A stretch of 64,000 bases of DNA, from positions 1-64,000 of the forward strand of contig SADC01000260.1 in NCBI GenBank assembly GCA_004194705.1, in the 5' to 3' direction. Within the stretch, counting starts at the first letter, position 1; each line of letters starts with the position of its first letter. Below the pieces are notes generated by a model, which saw only the letters and a list, made by a program, of their open reading frames with translations, was not told the origin of the DNA and did not search any database. This DNA comes from Ditylenchus dipsaci. Taxonomy: Eukaryota; Nematoda; Chromadorea; Rhabditida; Anguinidae. Made by a program: the position numbers and the translations under genes. Positions 10,404-23,200 of the stretch are shown one piece after another.

Positions 10404-11506
10404 GATTCACGTGTATTTCAGACGTAATATTTTTTGAGCTATATCTTTTACTAAATATTTAACTAGTTCTTTTGCTATATTCTCTTCTTTAGGATCGAAG
10501 CTTAGCATCACGATGTTGATCAGTTTTTGTGTGTATTTTCTAGTTATGGCGTCATACATCATGTCTGACGTCATATACTGTAAAAGCCAATACTTTTTTC
10601 GTTTCTGAAGCATCTTATAGTGTAATCGCCTTCTTTTTCAATTTTTGTGCAATTTTTACAATCTATAATTTTATTGGCTTCATTATACGGATCACAGTAT
10701 AGGGTTTCATTTTAATTCGCACTATTTGTTTAATTGTTCGATAAACATTTTAAAAATCAATTTTTACAGGTTCACTGGAAATTAAATCAATTTTTTATTG
10801 ATTACAGCATTTCAGCACCATGCTGTAACGCACATCGAGGGCTACAAAACCTAGTTTTTACCAAATATGATCGTTAAGATATAATTTTTAGTGTAAGGAT
10901 TGTTTAATTCCTTATCTCCCGACCTCCAGAACAATACCACAGTTTCTTATGGCCCATTCATACTCCCGCAGGACATGGAACAGGGCTCAAGTGTTCGAAA
11001 AGCACAGGGACACACACTTTTCTCAATCCTAGAGATAGATCTCAGAGTATATCGACACTGCATGATGAAAGTAACATATATACTGTTCACACATACAAGA
11101 ATAATTTTCGGCCTTTGAAAAAAAAAGTTTCAGTGGCGGTTTCGAAATTTTTCACAGGACATGTACTTTTCGCCTTATTTAATTTTATTCAATTAACAAC
11201 AAAAATGACCACAGAACTTAATAAGCACAACAATTTGCAAAATTTGAATTCGCGTGGGACCAACCTAATTTGGTCGATAATGTGTGTTCTTATCAAGTTA
11301 CATGGTCCTTTAAAAATCACAAAAGTTGAATTTTCAGCGATTCCAAGCAGTTGGTCGAAAAAATTTTAGTTGAAATTTGATTAAAGATTTCATGAATAAC
11401 ATTTTTATGCATTTTAACAAACCGTGAAATGGTACTACCTGCTTGATTTGTTAATAAGTATGAGGATTGCAACAAGGCAAAATAAAAGCATAGTTGAAGC
11501 GAACAT
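10404..11506 (-). CDS. Small secreted protein family, member D
   Basis: Exon 1 (11506-11439) reads MFASTMLLFCLVAILILINK followed by SS and a donor (CAG|GTAGTA), a signal peptide very like exon 1 of the gene at 33.1 kb (shared CLVA). Exon 2 (about 10730-10404) reads DCKNCTKIEKEGDYTIRCF, then after a one-base slip near 10570 YTQKLINIVMLSFDPKEE, AKELVKYLVKDIAQK and a stop. The YT(S/Q)K...I...S.EE...L...F/L pattern matches the plus-strand members at 34.4 and 35.7 kb. The exon 2 acceptor is not certain and the frame upstream of Cys is open only from about 10715. Function unknown. Confidence 0.5.
11213..11318. repeat. Partial TTAA-type MITE end
   Basis: The segment with TTAATAAGCACAACAATTTG, CGCGTGGGACCAACCTAATT and CAAGTTACATGGTCCTTTAA matches the two ends of the 50.54-50.89 kb MITE brought together. 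It is probably a shortened copy, as is the one at 43.25-43.65 kb. Confidence 0.55.
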
Positions 11507-11989
11507 TTTTTTGAGTGAACACAATGTCGTCACTGAGATTGAAAGCTAAAATATTCATTTTACAATATTTGTTTCACGTTTTCGAAAAAAAAACTTCGAA
11601 AAAACAATGTTAGCACATTTGATAGAACTGAATCTGCGGTTTCGTTTGACACCAGGAAAATATTTCATAAAAGGGGATTGCTGAGATATAAATCTTTTTG
11701 TAGCTGATCCCACTGGCTACAAAATAAATGGTGACTTGCTGGAAAGCAGTTATCACAAATCAGATCAAAAAGACAATGTCAAAAACATGATTTTGAATCG
11801 GGGAGGGGGAGGACGAGGTTGGAGATGGTCTTCTATTCGAAAGAATACGGTAAAAAACCAACAAAAGTTAAACAGCTCATACTTCATTTGAATTTGACTG
11901 TATGACAAACACGTTGACGTACTTTCGAGTACACCAAAAACCATATTTTTTTGTTTAAAAGATGCTGAAATTACTACGGGTTCTCTCTC

Positions 11990-12075
11990 AACCTAATGCC
12001 TATGGCCCAAGCCTAAGCCTTATGGCTCAGCCTAATTTCTAAGCCTAAATTATTTGGGGGGGGGGGGGGGAGAGA
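11990..12075. repeat. TTAGGC/GCCTAA-like cluster and poly-G
   Basis: Several imperfect CCTAAGCCTTATGGC-type hexamers are followed by a run of more than ten G. Similar hexamer patches occur at 35.34 and 44.19 kb, each near a poly-C/poly-G tract. This is not a telomere array. Confidence 0.5.
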
Positions 12076-12734
12076 ATATTCCAGTAGCACCAAAACGTGA
12101 TTTGATAAAAAAATGAACAAATGAAGAAATATAAATTCCTGGTCAGAAATTTTGTTTATATTGAGATTTTTTATACATTCGAAAGCTTGTTTGCTTTAAT
12201 AATTGTGCATATCTTCCTTTAGTCATGTGCTGAGTTGGTGAATCTCAAAAACACCAAATGTTGACAGAGATGCAGAGAAAGAGCAAATATCAGCACGAAA
12301 GGCTGTCAGCTACATCTTCCACGTGATTTCAGCACTCATTATGACAAACAGTGGTGCTAGCGATGTCAGAGCTACGCCTGACCATGCTGCTACCGCAACG
12401 TGCTATAACTTAGAATGCAAAAAGCTATTTGTTGGAGCCAAATGATTTATCAAAATTGAATACTGACTATTTGTACACCGTTCAGCCATGAAAACTTCAA
12501 AATCCGTTAACTTTAAGTTTTAAATGAATCTTTTCATTGTTCAAGTTTCAGCTCAAGAGCTTTTTGACAGGTGCTCAAAAGTCTTCGCTGCTTTTTCGAG
12601 CAGCAAAAATTTTTTTACAAAAAATTATCATTATACCATTTTGAAGTTTTCGAGCTCCTCTTAAAATTGGTGTATGAGCTTTTTTTAAAATAAAAAATTC
12701 ATATATATCCATATGCATAGGTTATATTATGGAT

Positions 12735-13205
12735 ATAACCTACCTACACCCCCCCCCCCAAATCAACTTTTTTTAAAGTGTTCCTAATCACCCTATATTG
12801 ACCTGAAATGGCCTCAGGAGTTCAGAAAAAAGGGCCAATTTGGAACAAAAAGGAAGATGTTGAACAAAGTTTTGTTGACTGGGGCCTACCGCATAAATAA
12901 ACTCTGGTATGCATACATTTGTTATGCATCCAGAGTCACTTACGAGTGATTTGTTTCTAAGGTATGTGAGTGTGCGAATCTAAGCCCCCTGCGCCTCCGA
13001 ATGGGGCGCAGGTGGCTTAGATGAGTTGGAGATGCACCCACTCACTTACCTTAGACATGATTTAGAGCAAAACTCTTGATCAAAAAAGCATTTAGAGACT
13101 TTTTTGGCCAAATCCCATGTTGAAAAACATGGAAAACTCAATTTTTTGTCTTTTCTGAACTCCTGAGGCTATTTTAGCTCGATATAAGGTGATTAGAAAC
13201 AAAAG
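12735..13205. mobile_element. Large palindromic MITE, CTGCGCC family, copy 2
   Basis: Outer arms: CCCCCCCCCAAATCAACTTT then CACCCTATATTGACCTGAAA (12750-12810), against a diverged right arm with TGAGGCTATTTTAGCTCGAT (about 13165). The inner palindrome carries GTCTAAGG-type sequence, AAGCCCCCTGCGCC and GGGGCGCAGGTGGCTTAGAT, then TTACCTTAGACATGAT. Near-identical stretches to the 4.0-4.7 kb copy (the GGGGCCTACCGCATAAATAA block) show common descent. Confidence 0.8.
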
Positions 13206-13888
13206 AAAAAAATTATGTTATAGCCATCTTGAAGAGCTTATCCAAGACTTCTAAAATTATCACGCAAAAATTTTTGATTCAAAAAGGAGACAGCTTTTTT
13301 TATCCCCCACTTCTTTTACAGCCCTTATTCTCTTCTTAACACAAAAGGCGCCAATTAAAATTTTTCAAATCGTTTTTCAAAAAAAAACCAAACTATGCAA
13401 TTTGTGCAGACTTTTACGCTGAGCACGATGGCTGAAATAAGAGGTAATAAAAAAAATTCACACTTGCAATTATGACTAAAATAACCATAACTTTGTGTAG
13501 AAATATGGTTTAGCCAAGTTTTTTTTGAACAGAAAAAAATTAGAAAGTCGCAGTTAATTCAACAACATCTTCAGTAATTTTTATGAAAAAATCATGGAAA
13601 ATTTGTGAAATATGTAACACAAGTTGCTGTAACTTCTCTGCTGCTGGCTAAATCATATTTTTTGACGCAATCATGTTTAGCATGGTCGATTTGCTTAAAA
13701 TACTGACTGTGCAATTATGACGAGATTGTCGATTTTTGAATTCTCCTCAAGACTAGGGTTTTGAAAACGCTCGAGCATATTATCGAGCATTTGTTAATTC
13801 TTCGATCATATTCGAGCATATGTTCAACCGTTAGCTGTGTCCGTACAATAAGCTCTACAGCTTAACTGCTCTATTTCGAGGGTAGACT

Positions 13889-14411
13889 CAGACATGTGCA
13901 CGGGCCGGAAATTTTAGGGCCGGGCCGTCCGCCGAATGTTTCTTGAGCCAGGCCCGCGGGAAATTTCAAAAGTGAAGCCCAACTGAAACCCGTGAGTGTG
14001 AGCCAGAAGCATCCTGCTTTGCTTGCATGCCAAAAATTTTGTAACTTCAGCCTTCTCCGCATTCCATCTTGGTCGTACTTCACCATCTGAAAGAGGTCAT
14101 CGTTGTCCTTGGGCTTGAAGGCTCCCCGAAGGCTCTCCAGAATCCTCCTCGTCGTTGTGATTGGGGTCTTGCGTAGTGTTCATCGTCTGCTCTAGCTTCC
14201 GAAGAAGGATTAGAGATGAGTAAGAAAAAAAGTTGGAAACGATTGAAAATTGCGGGATATTGAAAATATTGGGATTTTGAAAAGAGGCGATTTTGAAGAG
14301 GCGGGATTTAGAAAATCATATATTGGGCGGGCCGAGGCGGGCCGGCCCGGCCCGGTCCGACCACCGCGAAAATATATGAGCCCGGTCCGGCCCGGCCCGT
14401 GCACATGTCTG
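13889..14411. mobile_element. hAT-type nonautonomous element with 8-bp target duplication
   Basis: The termini are inverted, CAGACATGTGCACGGGCCGG at 13889 and CCGGCCCGTGCACATGTCTG ending at 14411, flanked on both sides by the same 8 bp, GGTAGACT (13881-13888 and 14412-14419). An 8-bp duplication is the hallmark of hAT transposition. The subterminal DNA is rich in GGCCCGG. Internal minus-strand reading (MNTTQDPNHNDEEDSGEPSG near 14180) could be a transposase scrap, but I cannot assign it. Confidence 0.85.
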
Positions 14412-14455
14412 GGTAGACTGTAGGCGAGCACATGCTCATATGCTCGAAATTTATA

Positions 14456-14704
14456 TACCGTATTTCCTCTAATAAGCGCCCTCCCCGAAATTCGGTATTT
14501 CTTAAATTGATTCTCCTTTTTTATACCGGGTTTTTTTTTTCGAACGCCACATTTGTTATATACCAAAATGTAGCGCAGATTCCCAGCTACATTTTGGTAT
14601 ATAACATATGTGGCGTTCGAAAACAAAAACCCGGTATAAAAGGAGGAGAATGAATTTAAGAAATAGCGGATTTTGGGAGGGTGCTTATTAGAGGAAATAC
14701 GGTA
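14456..14704. mobile_element. Palindromic MITE, ACCGTATTTCCTC family
   Basis: Two arms of about 115 bp: ATACCGTATTTCCTCTAATA at the left and TTAGAGGAAATACGGTATAT at the right, with TACATTTTGGTATATAACAT near the centre. It has inserted just after the hAT element. Relatives with the same terminal motif lie at about 38.78, 42.21-42.43, 49.43-49.69 and 51.31-51.35 kb. Confidence 0.85.
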
Positions 14705-14734
14705 TATGCTATAAATTTGGCACTTGTGCATTGT

Positions 14735-14945
14735 AAATAGTGTTTAGACGTCCCTAAGTAATTCTTATACGCTAAAAACGATAAGAAAGTTGTTTGCTAA
14801 CAATTTTTGCACCAAAAAGACTGAGTTTTCAAAAACGATTTTGGTAATTTTTGCAAAAAAAAATTTTTGCCGAAAATTAAGAATTACTTAGGAGACGTCT
14901 GAACCCTATTTTCCATTAACGAAAAAAGGCCCCCAAGTGCACAAG
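14735..14945. mobile_element. Palindromic MITE, TAGACGTC-TAAGTAATT family
   Basis: AGACGTCCCTAAGTAATTCT (about 14747) is inverted against AAGAATTACTTAGGAGACGT (about 14880). The right flank GGCCCCCAAGTGCACAAGTACC-type sequence recurs at 32.87 kb, where a second copy of this family encloses other elements. Confidence 0.7.
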
Positions 14946-15009
14946 TACCCGAAATTCACCAATCTGCTCGAGCATATGCTCGAGAATTTACTCCAGACAG
15001 CTGTACCAA

Positions 15010-15630
15010 AAAAGCTGCAGAAATATTTGGTAAAAGGCACATTTGGTAAAAAAAAATTGGTAAAAATAATTGGTGAATACACATTTGGTAAAAACTATTT
15101 TGCTAAAGGCATATTTGGTGAAAACTTTTTTTGGTAAAGGAAAAATTGGTCTAAAAAAATTTGGTAGAGGCTTTTTCTGAGCATATGAATGCCCACGAAA
15201 TCAATAATTCACGAAATCAATAATTTGAATTCCATTTATGAGTGAATTTTTAACATGGATTCGTATAAAAGCACTTAGGTCATTTTTCACATATTTTTTA
15301 TTTTTTTAAGTTATTGTCTTAAAGGAAAGTCATTTTTTAAACTTGTTAAACCACCCAAGCCATAGTGACCAAACCGTCTGGATAGTATCCACATCAATTG
15401 GTTAGCATCCAAACCATTTAGATACTTTCTCAACAAACCAGATAGTGCTCGAATCACCTAGAGAGTGCCCATTTCATCTGAATGGGGCCAACTACCTAAA
15501 CCACCCGGATACTGCTCCAACCATCTGGATGGTAACCCAAACCCCTAAAATGTACTCAAACGATCCGGATCGTGTTTTACTACCTGAAGGGTACTTAACC
15601 CACTTGGATTGGACTGAAACACTTACATAT
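15010..15630. repeat. Two degenerate tandem-repeat blocks
   Basis: 15010-15175 is a run of variants of ATTTGGTAAAA. 15345-15620 is a run of roughly 20-24-bp variants of ACCATCTGGATAGTGCTC. The order (an AAATTTGG-type block outside, a CTGGAT-type block inside) is the same as at the ends of the composite element at 21.3-23.3 kb, so this may be one end of a related element. The short open frames over it are repeat artefacts. Confidence 0.6.
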
Positions 15631-15849
15631 TAGTGTGATACTTTAGTATTGAGCAAGTATCTAGGAAAAAATATGCAGGCAGAAGGAATTCAGTGTAGTT
15701 GTGTGGTTGCAGTGTAGAAACTTTCGAGCCACACGGTTTGCTGGTTTGTTAGCCAAAATTTCAAAAATTTTTATAGGAAATACTTTTCTACTTTTTTGCA
15801 AAAGTATGAAAAAATAAATATTGATATACTTTGACTGTCACACCATGTT

Positions 15850-17218
15850 TTTCAACAAGTGCCGTGGCAAAAGAACACTCCATATGCTTTTTATGATCAG
15901 ACTTTTGCTCGGAATCATGTCTAAGGTAAGTCTGTGCGCGCATCTCTAACCAACCAAGCCTTCTGCGTTATTTAAATTTTTATTTTTGAGTCACCGAATG
16001 TTGGTGAATTATATAGGTCTTAGTCGCTTACCGGTGACTAACCATCACTCAACTCTACGAAATACCTTTGAAGCAGTCGAACATTTGAGGCAGTCCAATT
16101 AAGTATATCTCGAATTTAAAATAAGAATTTGGCAATCTGTATGTCTACTAAAAATTTCTACTTAAAATTAAAAAAGAAATAATGAAAACTTTCATTAATT
16201 AATTTGATGAATTATACGGTTTTTAAGAAACAGAAATACGTTACATTCAGCAAACTAATGGCAGCTTTGAGTACGAAAATAGCGCAAGCCTGCTAAAATA
16301 TACACATCATGTGAACCATGTCATACAAATAACTTATTGAAGTAGAAAAGAACAACAAAATGCTCTGCTAGTATCTTTCATCGAACGAGCGGACAAAAAT
16401 TAAATTTCAAACATTTTTACAACTTTGGATGAAAAACTATTTGAATATTTCAATTTTAAAATCAAATTAAGGATTGTCGACATTACTTTAAAATCAAAAC
16501 AATTATTATGAACTATGAAAATTTTTTGAGACGTTTTTCTTGTATTCTATAGCTAAGTATCTGTTGAAAAACATTTGAGCATAAGTTAAAAAAATGTTTT
16601 CTTATACGCAATAAAAAATTTCAAGTTATGAATTTCAAATAAAAAAATCAAGGCTTTATCAACACTTCAAAATTGTCCGAAATACACTTATTTATCAACA
16701 ATAAAAAGCCGAAATTTGATACAAAAACTTTTATCAGTGGGTTGACTTCCAAAAATTTTCCTCAGGCTCAGCCAAGTCAAAACTTTTACCTCAGCTTCAA
16801 CCGGCTAAGATCTGGAAATTTTTCTCATTTTCAGCGGAGATTCTTGAGCGAAGGGGGTATTCTATACTAGCTCCAGCATTTCCTATCAGACTCTCTTAAG
16901 CGAGTAGAAAAGCAAGCTAACAAGGTTTTCTTGTAAGTGTCATATCAAAAATTTGGCATTCGTAGTTCACACCTCAAAATAATTTCTTTGGCATAAGTAG
17001 ACACTCTTATATATGAAGAAGGGACAAGTAATTTATTCTCTGCTTCCATATAACCCTCCTGAACAACAACAGCTGTGTGTGGGTAGATATAATTAAGTGG
17101 CTGACTGGCTAGCTGCTCTTAATTTTCTCAGTATGTTACTATTTGCTTTTAGTTATTGATCTTCTTTATTATTTCTTTATTTACGAATTACCAATTAGAA
17201 TTGTTTAGTTAAGTACAG
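15850..17218. other. Mostly featureless; MITE scrap at the left
   Basis: 15885-15968 carries a fragment of the CTGCGCC palindromic MITE (AATCATGTCTAAGGTAAGTC, AACCAACCAAGCC). From about 16.0 kb to the RhoGAP start codon I see only AT-rich DNA with no convincing exon. It should contain the promoter and any 5' untranslated exon of the gene at 17.2 kb, but I cannot point to a specific element. Confidence 0.5.
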
Positions 17219-20200
17219 ATGCCTTTTGGTAGATATTTATCAACACTTAACTTGACCGATTCTAATTCGCATATTAACAGCATTGGCTTAAGAGCCTCTG
17301 TGAGTAGTAGTGGCGGAAGAAGTCCTCAGTCACAACATCGCTCTAGGTAGTTTTTTTTTGCAAACAATTACACTAAAATCTTGATATAACGCGAGAAAAT
17401 GCAATCTCTACTAGAGACAATCAGCTCGAAAATCACCAAGGTTTTTTTTTCAAAAGTTAGCGCTTAAGCCTGAGACGAAAAGTTGGGCATATGATTTTCG
17501 CACCCCTGGAAAAAACAATATTCGAAATAGTGTTTAATAATTTTGACAACTACTTTTCAAAATTCATGCAATTTTCGTGCATTGCACATATTCGTAATTC
17601 AAATCAAAAACGAATTAAGCCAATTTTTTAAATGTATAAGTTTATTTTTTTCACTAAAATATATTTCCAGCATTCTGCATCTTAGCGGATGCAAGCATTT
17701 TCACTATGACTCAGTCGATCTGGGTCCTGTTTTGTAAAGTTTGTAAGTGATTCAGCTCTACCAGAATATCAGTCTGACATTGACTCATTTAAATGGAAGT
17801 TCAGTGTGGAATCGAATGGTAAAAAATGGTCTGTTTACACAAAGTCGTCAGTGCTTCACTGGTTAAATAAATTCTAGGCACATTAGTAAAACTTTTGCCG
17901 AATTGTGTGAGTTCGATTGTCAACTGCACAGATGTGTTTTCGATAGAAGGCATAGCAGACTGATTGAACTAGTAGTTTTTATTTTATTTACAACTGGAAA
18001 AAATATTTTTTTTTCATTTAGGCTACTTTCTTAGTAGACTCTTTAGTATCCGAGGCTTCCACTTCTAGCACTTTATCCACAGCGAAAATCAGGTGATTTT
18101 GAAATTTTTTCTTTATACAGTCAAATCTCAGTCATACTCCACCTCAGAGGACCGTCTTCGGGGTTGCGTATCACCGAATTGGCGTATAACTGGGGTGACG
18201 TATAACCGAGGTTTGACTGAAAATTGCTTTTGTAGCTGAGACTTAGTTTTTCTGTGAATTTTTTTAAACTTGAATTTTTAAGGCTATGTCTAGAGTCTAA
18301 AGTTGCAAAAACAGATTTAACTAACAGAAAAAATAGACCTAGGATAGGCTCTACAAAAAGTGAATTTTTTATGGCTTAATTTTGGATGAAAAATTATTCG
18401 TTATTGTTTGAGTATACAACGAATAATGTTTTTTTAAAAAAATAGTCCAAAAAATATGGAAAATTAAAAAAGGCAAGGCTCAAAATGAACCTTATTCAGC
18501 TCTAGGTTTGAAATTTGTAAAAAGGGATAAAGCAATAATATGCCTAAAACGTGATTTTGGGTCTGCCAGCAGTAGTCCTGTCTAGTCCCAAAATATACTT
18601 TATAGTGTTCAATTTCTGTGACTTATATATACTACGTGACATAAATACCCTACAATTTTTTTAGGACTGGTATCTCGATAGCTACATTGCGCCGAGACTT
18701 AGTTGTGTATGCTAACAGATTGACTCAGCTGACTGGCAGTGTGATCAAATGTTTTCCTGTGCTAAAGTTTCTTGAGGTTAACTTTTCGAAATGGACGGCC
18801 TTAACCTGAACCCATTTTGCCCTTTCTAAAAGCAGTGTCATATACTCAGTCACCCACACTCTCCCGATAATTCTCGTACTCTGTCTTATGCCACCTTCGT
18901 TAAAAAAGGGTATATATTTTTTATTTTCGCTGCTTAGTCAACATAGAACACACCCTCACTCCCTCCCTGAGGGGCAGCCAGTTAGTAAATGTCACTAGCA
19001 CTTCGAAGTCATTATTGAGGCGGGGTTCGTTACTTGGTTGTTTCACATGACGAATGACTCAATTAATAGAATTGGGAGCACTTAAACCTGAATTGTCCAA
19101 AAAAATGTTTTTTTGCCTTGGTTCCCCAAGCTGACGGGTGAGCTCAGGTTCAGTTTATCGTATAATTGCTATTTAGTTGGACCATCACGGCAATAGATTC
19201 ATTCCAATTGAACAAACCCAAATTAACACACCAGCTATTGGCGCTGCTATCGTCGTCAAAGATTTTGCAGCAGTTGGCAGCAATGAACTGTCAATTAAGG
19301 TGTCTTGTATTTATTATGCAAAAATAAGAATAAAGAAATTACTTAGACTGGCGATATAGTCTCTATAATTGAAATGCAGAAAGCTTCTGGCACTGAAACA
19401 GAGACTTTTTGGAAAGGAAAGTTGACTATCACTCATAAACACGAATCTATCTCTATGGACGGCTCGTTGACTGACAGGTTTACAGCACCGCCAGCGGAAG
19501 AAGGAAAAAACGGCTGGAGTAATGCCTTTGAGGTAGAAATTGTTTCCAACAAACGAGGGAACCGCCTAAGCTCTGAAATGTCAACTCTAAAAATTTTGAA
19601 TTTCTTTTAGTATTTTTTCATGTCCGATACCCTGAAATTTTGATTTTCTGGTTTTGGATGGTTTTTCAAGCTGTTTTTTAGCGATTCGGAATCTGAAAAA
19701 ATCAGTTTAGGGGAACAAGGCAACCAAAAATTAAAATTTGCGTGATCGATCGCAGAGATGGCTACACGCATGATTTTCGTATTTAGCGCGTCGGCAAAAC
19801 ATGAATTAACTTAATTCTAAAAGCCGAAATAGTTCAACATCGTACAGTTTAGACGGTTATCTTGAAAAATTTAAAAAATATTTGAAAGTTAAAAATTTAA
19901 AAACGAAAAGACTTTTCCAATTCAAAAACCATACCTGGAGCAAATATCAAAATTTTTTTTTGTTCAAACGAATAAAAAAATAATAATAATAAACAAAATT
20001 AAGGTAGGCTATTTTCCAAGCTCTTGTGTCCAGCTTTTCACTGACAAATCGGAGACCACTAACAAACCTGACCACTTACTTATCAAAAAGGAAAAGCTTT
20101 TGTTGTGGAAACAGCTCACGAAACCTAGAAGTGGAGATAAATGTCACCGAAATAGACGTTCTTTGAAGCTTACGTCGATTTTAAACTCTATACTATTCTC

Positions 20201-23200
20201 AAATTCTCCAAACAAATTATTCGGAACAGACTTGTCAGAACATACATCAGCGAGCGGATTAGAAGGTTAATTGATTTTTTTGTAAAAAAGCAGTTTACGT
20301 TTAATCATATGAAAATTTAGTTCCTCTAATTTTGAACTGCTGCATTGACGTGATTGAAACACATGGAGTGGTCACAGGCATTTACAGACAATGTGGTATA
20401 GAGTCAAATATTCGTCGATTGAGGTATATAGGCCTACAAAACGATAAAATTAAAATAAGAGGAAAAATTAGAATTATAAAGTAAAACAAATATTAAGGAC
20501 AGTGAACCAAATACTTTTAATCCGTTAATTTTAGGATTATAACACAATTAACAACAGTTCAGTGTATCACAAAAGTTTACGATCTCTCAGTTAAAATTAA
20601 ATTAAACAGTTAAAAAAACATACTTGTTGATGACAATACAAATTTGGCAAATTCAAATACGCTCATGACACTTTTTTTATTCCGAAATAATTTATTTGAT
20701 TATTTCTCATGTATTTGTGATAATAAATAATAAAAATGACAGAGCAGACACAAAAATCGAACACAAGACCAAGAACGCTATACCAATGAGCTACTCAGGA
20801 TACTAAAATAGATTTTGTTCATTATTATTTACTAACAACTTATAATTAAAAAAACATTTTTGAAGTAAACCAAGTGCCATGCGCGCGTTAGAATTTGCCG
20901 AACTCTCATTGTCATTAACAAGTATGGTCTTATAAATATCTCGTACCAATCAACTATCTCATAGTTAAAATTGAAATCAACAGTTAACTATCTGTTAATC
21001 AAAATTAAAATTAACAGTTCACTATGAGATAGTCAACATGGAAATTAATAGTTTTCAACTACATAAGAAAAACTAAGCATCTAGCCGGTTAGCGGCTAAA
21101 CCAAATTCCGGGGTTTTTAACACCATCGCGTTTTTCTGATTTTTTACGATTGACAGTCCGATTATCGTGTAGATTATGAGAAAAATGCTAAAAAAATTCC
21201 GGGTCTTTCTAAAAAATTTTTCCCTGCAGACAAGAATGGTACTCAGGTTAAAAATCGGCCTTTTTTTGACCTCGAATTTTGGCAATTTTTCAAAAACTTT
21301 CTTTCGATTTTTAATATATGAAGCCGAAGGAAAACGGACACGGACAAAGTTTGCTCGCGGTCAAAATTTGCTCGCGCCAAAATTTCTCGCGGCGAATTTT
21401 TTTCTCAACGGTCCAGATTTATCTTTGGTGGTCTAGATCCGTCTTACATGGTCTGGATTCAGCCTAAATGGTTCTGAACAATCTACTTAGGACTTTATCT
21501 TGGCTGACAAAGATGGTCTTTGTTTGTTTGTCTCGACCGTTGCTCTTTTCACTGAATAATTTTTTTTTTTTGAGAAAAGAAATGGATAGAAGAGAGGACT
21601 TGAGCGATCGCAGCTACTCTGATGATGGTCGAGAATTTCAAGTGGTGTTCAGCCATCCGATCACTTATAAGCAATTTGGTACGATGAGGTATAATTTGCT
21701 CACTTGCAAGGATATCATGAGTTTACATACTTTTATCAGGCCATCGATTTTTCAGAAGACATTGAGCGAGCTTTGCGCAAGATGGACAACCAGTGAGCGA
21801 TAATACATTTATTTTAATCTGCTCTAGAGCTGACTAGAATCGCTTCTCATTGATCACGTCACCTACGTCTACCAAAATGTTCTTTTGCCACTCTACCAAA
21901 TTTTCGGAAATTGATGCCGCCACCCTAATCAATCAAGCCAACCTCGAAGTGATATTTTGTGATGATTCGGAATGCACGCTCAATGTGTTATTTCTGTGTA
22001 TTATTTTTATATTAACTTTGTAGTTTAGGCCTATTGCAGGCTTAGAGCAAGTGTCCATGTCTCAAGCATATCGTCGTCTTTGGTGCCCGATCTATCTTTG
22101 ATGATCTCAAAAAGGTTTCGAGACTGTTGGTGGAGGATGATAAAGTTCTTACTCAAGTGAACAAGTCCAAAATCTGCAAATTTGTCTTCATCGCTGCCAT
22201 TGATATGAAGAATGCTGAGTTGGAGAGATAGGCTAAAAATCTTTACAATAGCTAACTTATACCCCTCTAATTAAGTGGATTATATTGTACAGACTCGCTA
22301 GCCGACAAAATTGTCTTTAACAAGATTCAAGACAATTTTGGTGGAAGGCTGAAGCTGATGGTGACTGGTTCGGCTCTGATCTCCGATGAATTCTTGACTT
22401 TTTTTGACCAAGAAGAAGTTCAATTGAATATCTCAGTGGATTGGCTCATAACTTCATTATGGATCAGTGAAATATTGTTATAACCTCTCAGTTTTTTGTT
22501 GTTGTTCGCCTTAGATGTATGATAGATGTACTTAGATGTACCACCCTCACCTCGGCCGAGGTTCAAGTATAACGTATAAAATTAATACATTGAAAAAAAT
22601 ATAAAAATCGATTAATCAGAATATCACAACGCAAAACATCAAAAACTCTCTAATCACCATCAAACATGTTGCTTTCCTGGCAGACCACCTTTCTCTCCGT
22701 TGACACTTACTCACTCCTGGCACGCCTAGCTACTCTCCTGAAACACCCATCCACTCTCCTGGTCACTCTCCTGCTCAACCCACCCACTCTCTTGCCGTAA
22801 GTGCCTACCCTCCTGCCCTATCCACCCATTCTCCTGGCTCGGGTACTCACTCTCTTTGCTCAGCTACCTACTCTCTTGCCTAAAACCTCCACCGTGGTCG
22901 GTCCAGAACTACTAAGAATGGTTCAGGGCCATTGGGGATGGTTGAAGAAAACAGTGCGGCTGTTTCGTCAGAAAATACAATTTCGGCGCGGAAGTGTCGT
23001 ATGAGTCACTGGAAATGGGAGCTAACCGAACCAAGTGACTATCTAGACCATTGAAAATGGTTAAGGACCATTAAGGCTTAATCTGGACGGTTAAGATGTA
23101 TTTGGACACTCGAGTTTAAATCTGCAATTGAGTAAAAATTAGTCTGAGCAAATTATGACCGAACAAATTATGGCCGAGCAAATTTCAATCCGAGCAAGTT

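Noticed and set aside
12000..12060. Interstitial telomere
   Set aside because: Only a few imperfect hexamers, interrupted and next to poly-G; not an array.
14210..14731. 173-codon minus-strand open frame
   Set aside because: It runs through the palindromic MITE and the GGCCCGG-rich end of the hAT element; the sequence is symmetrical with the plus-strand frame over the same palindrome.
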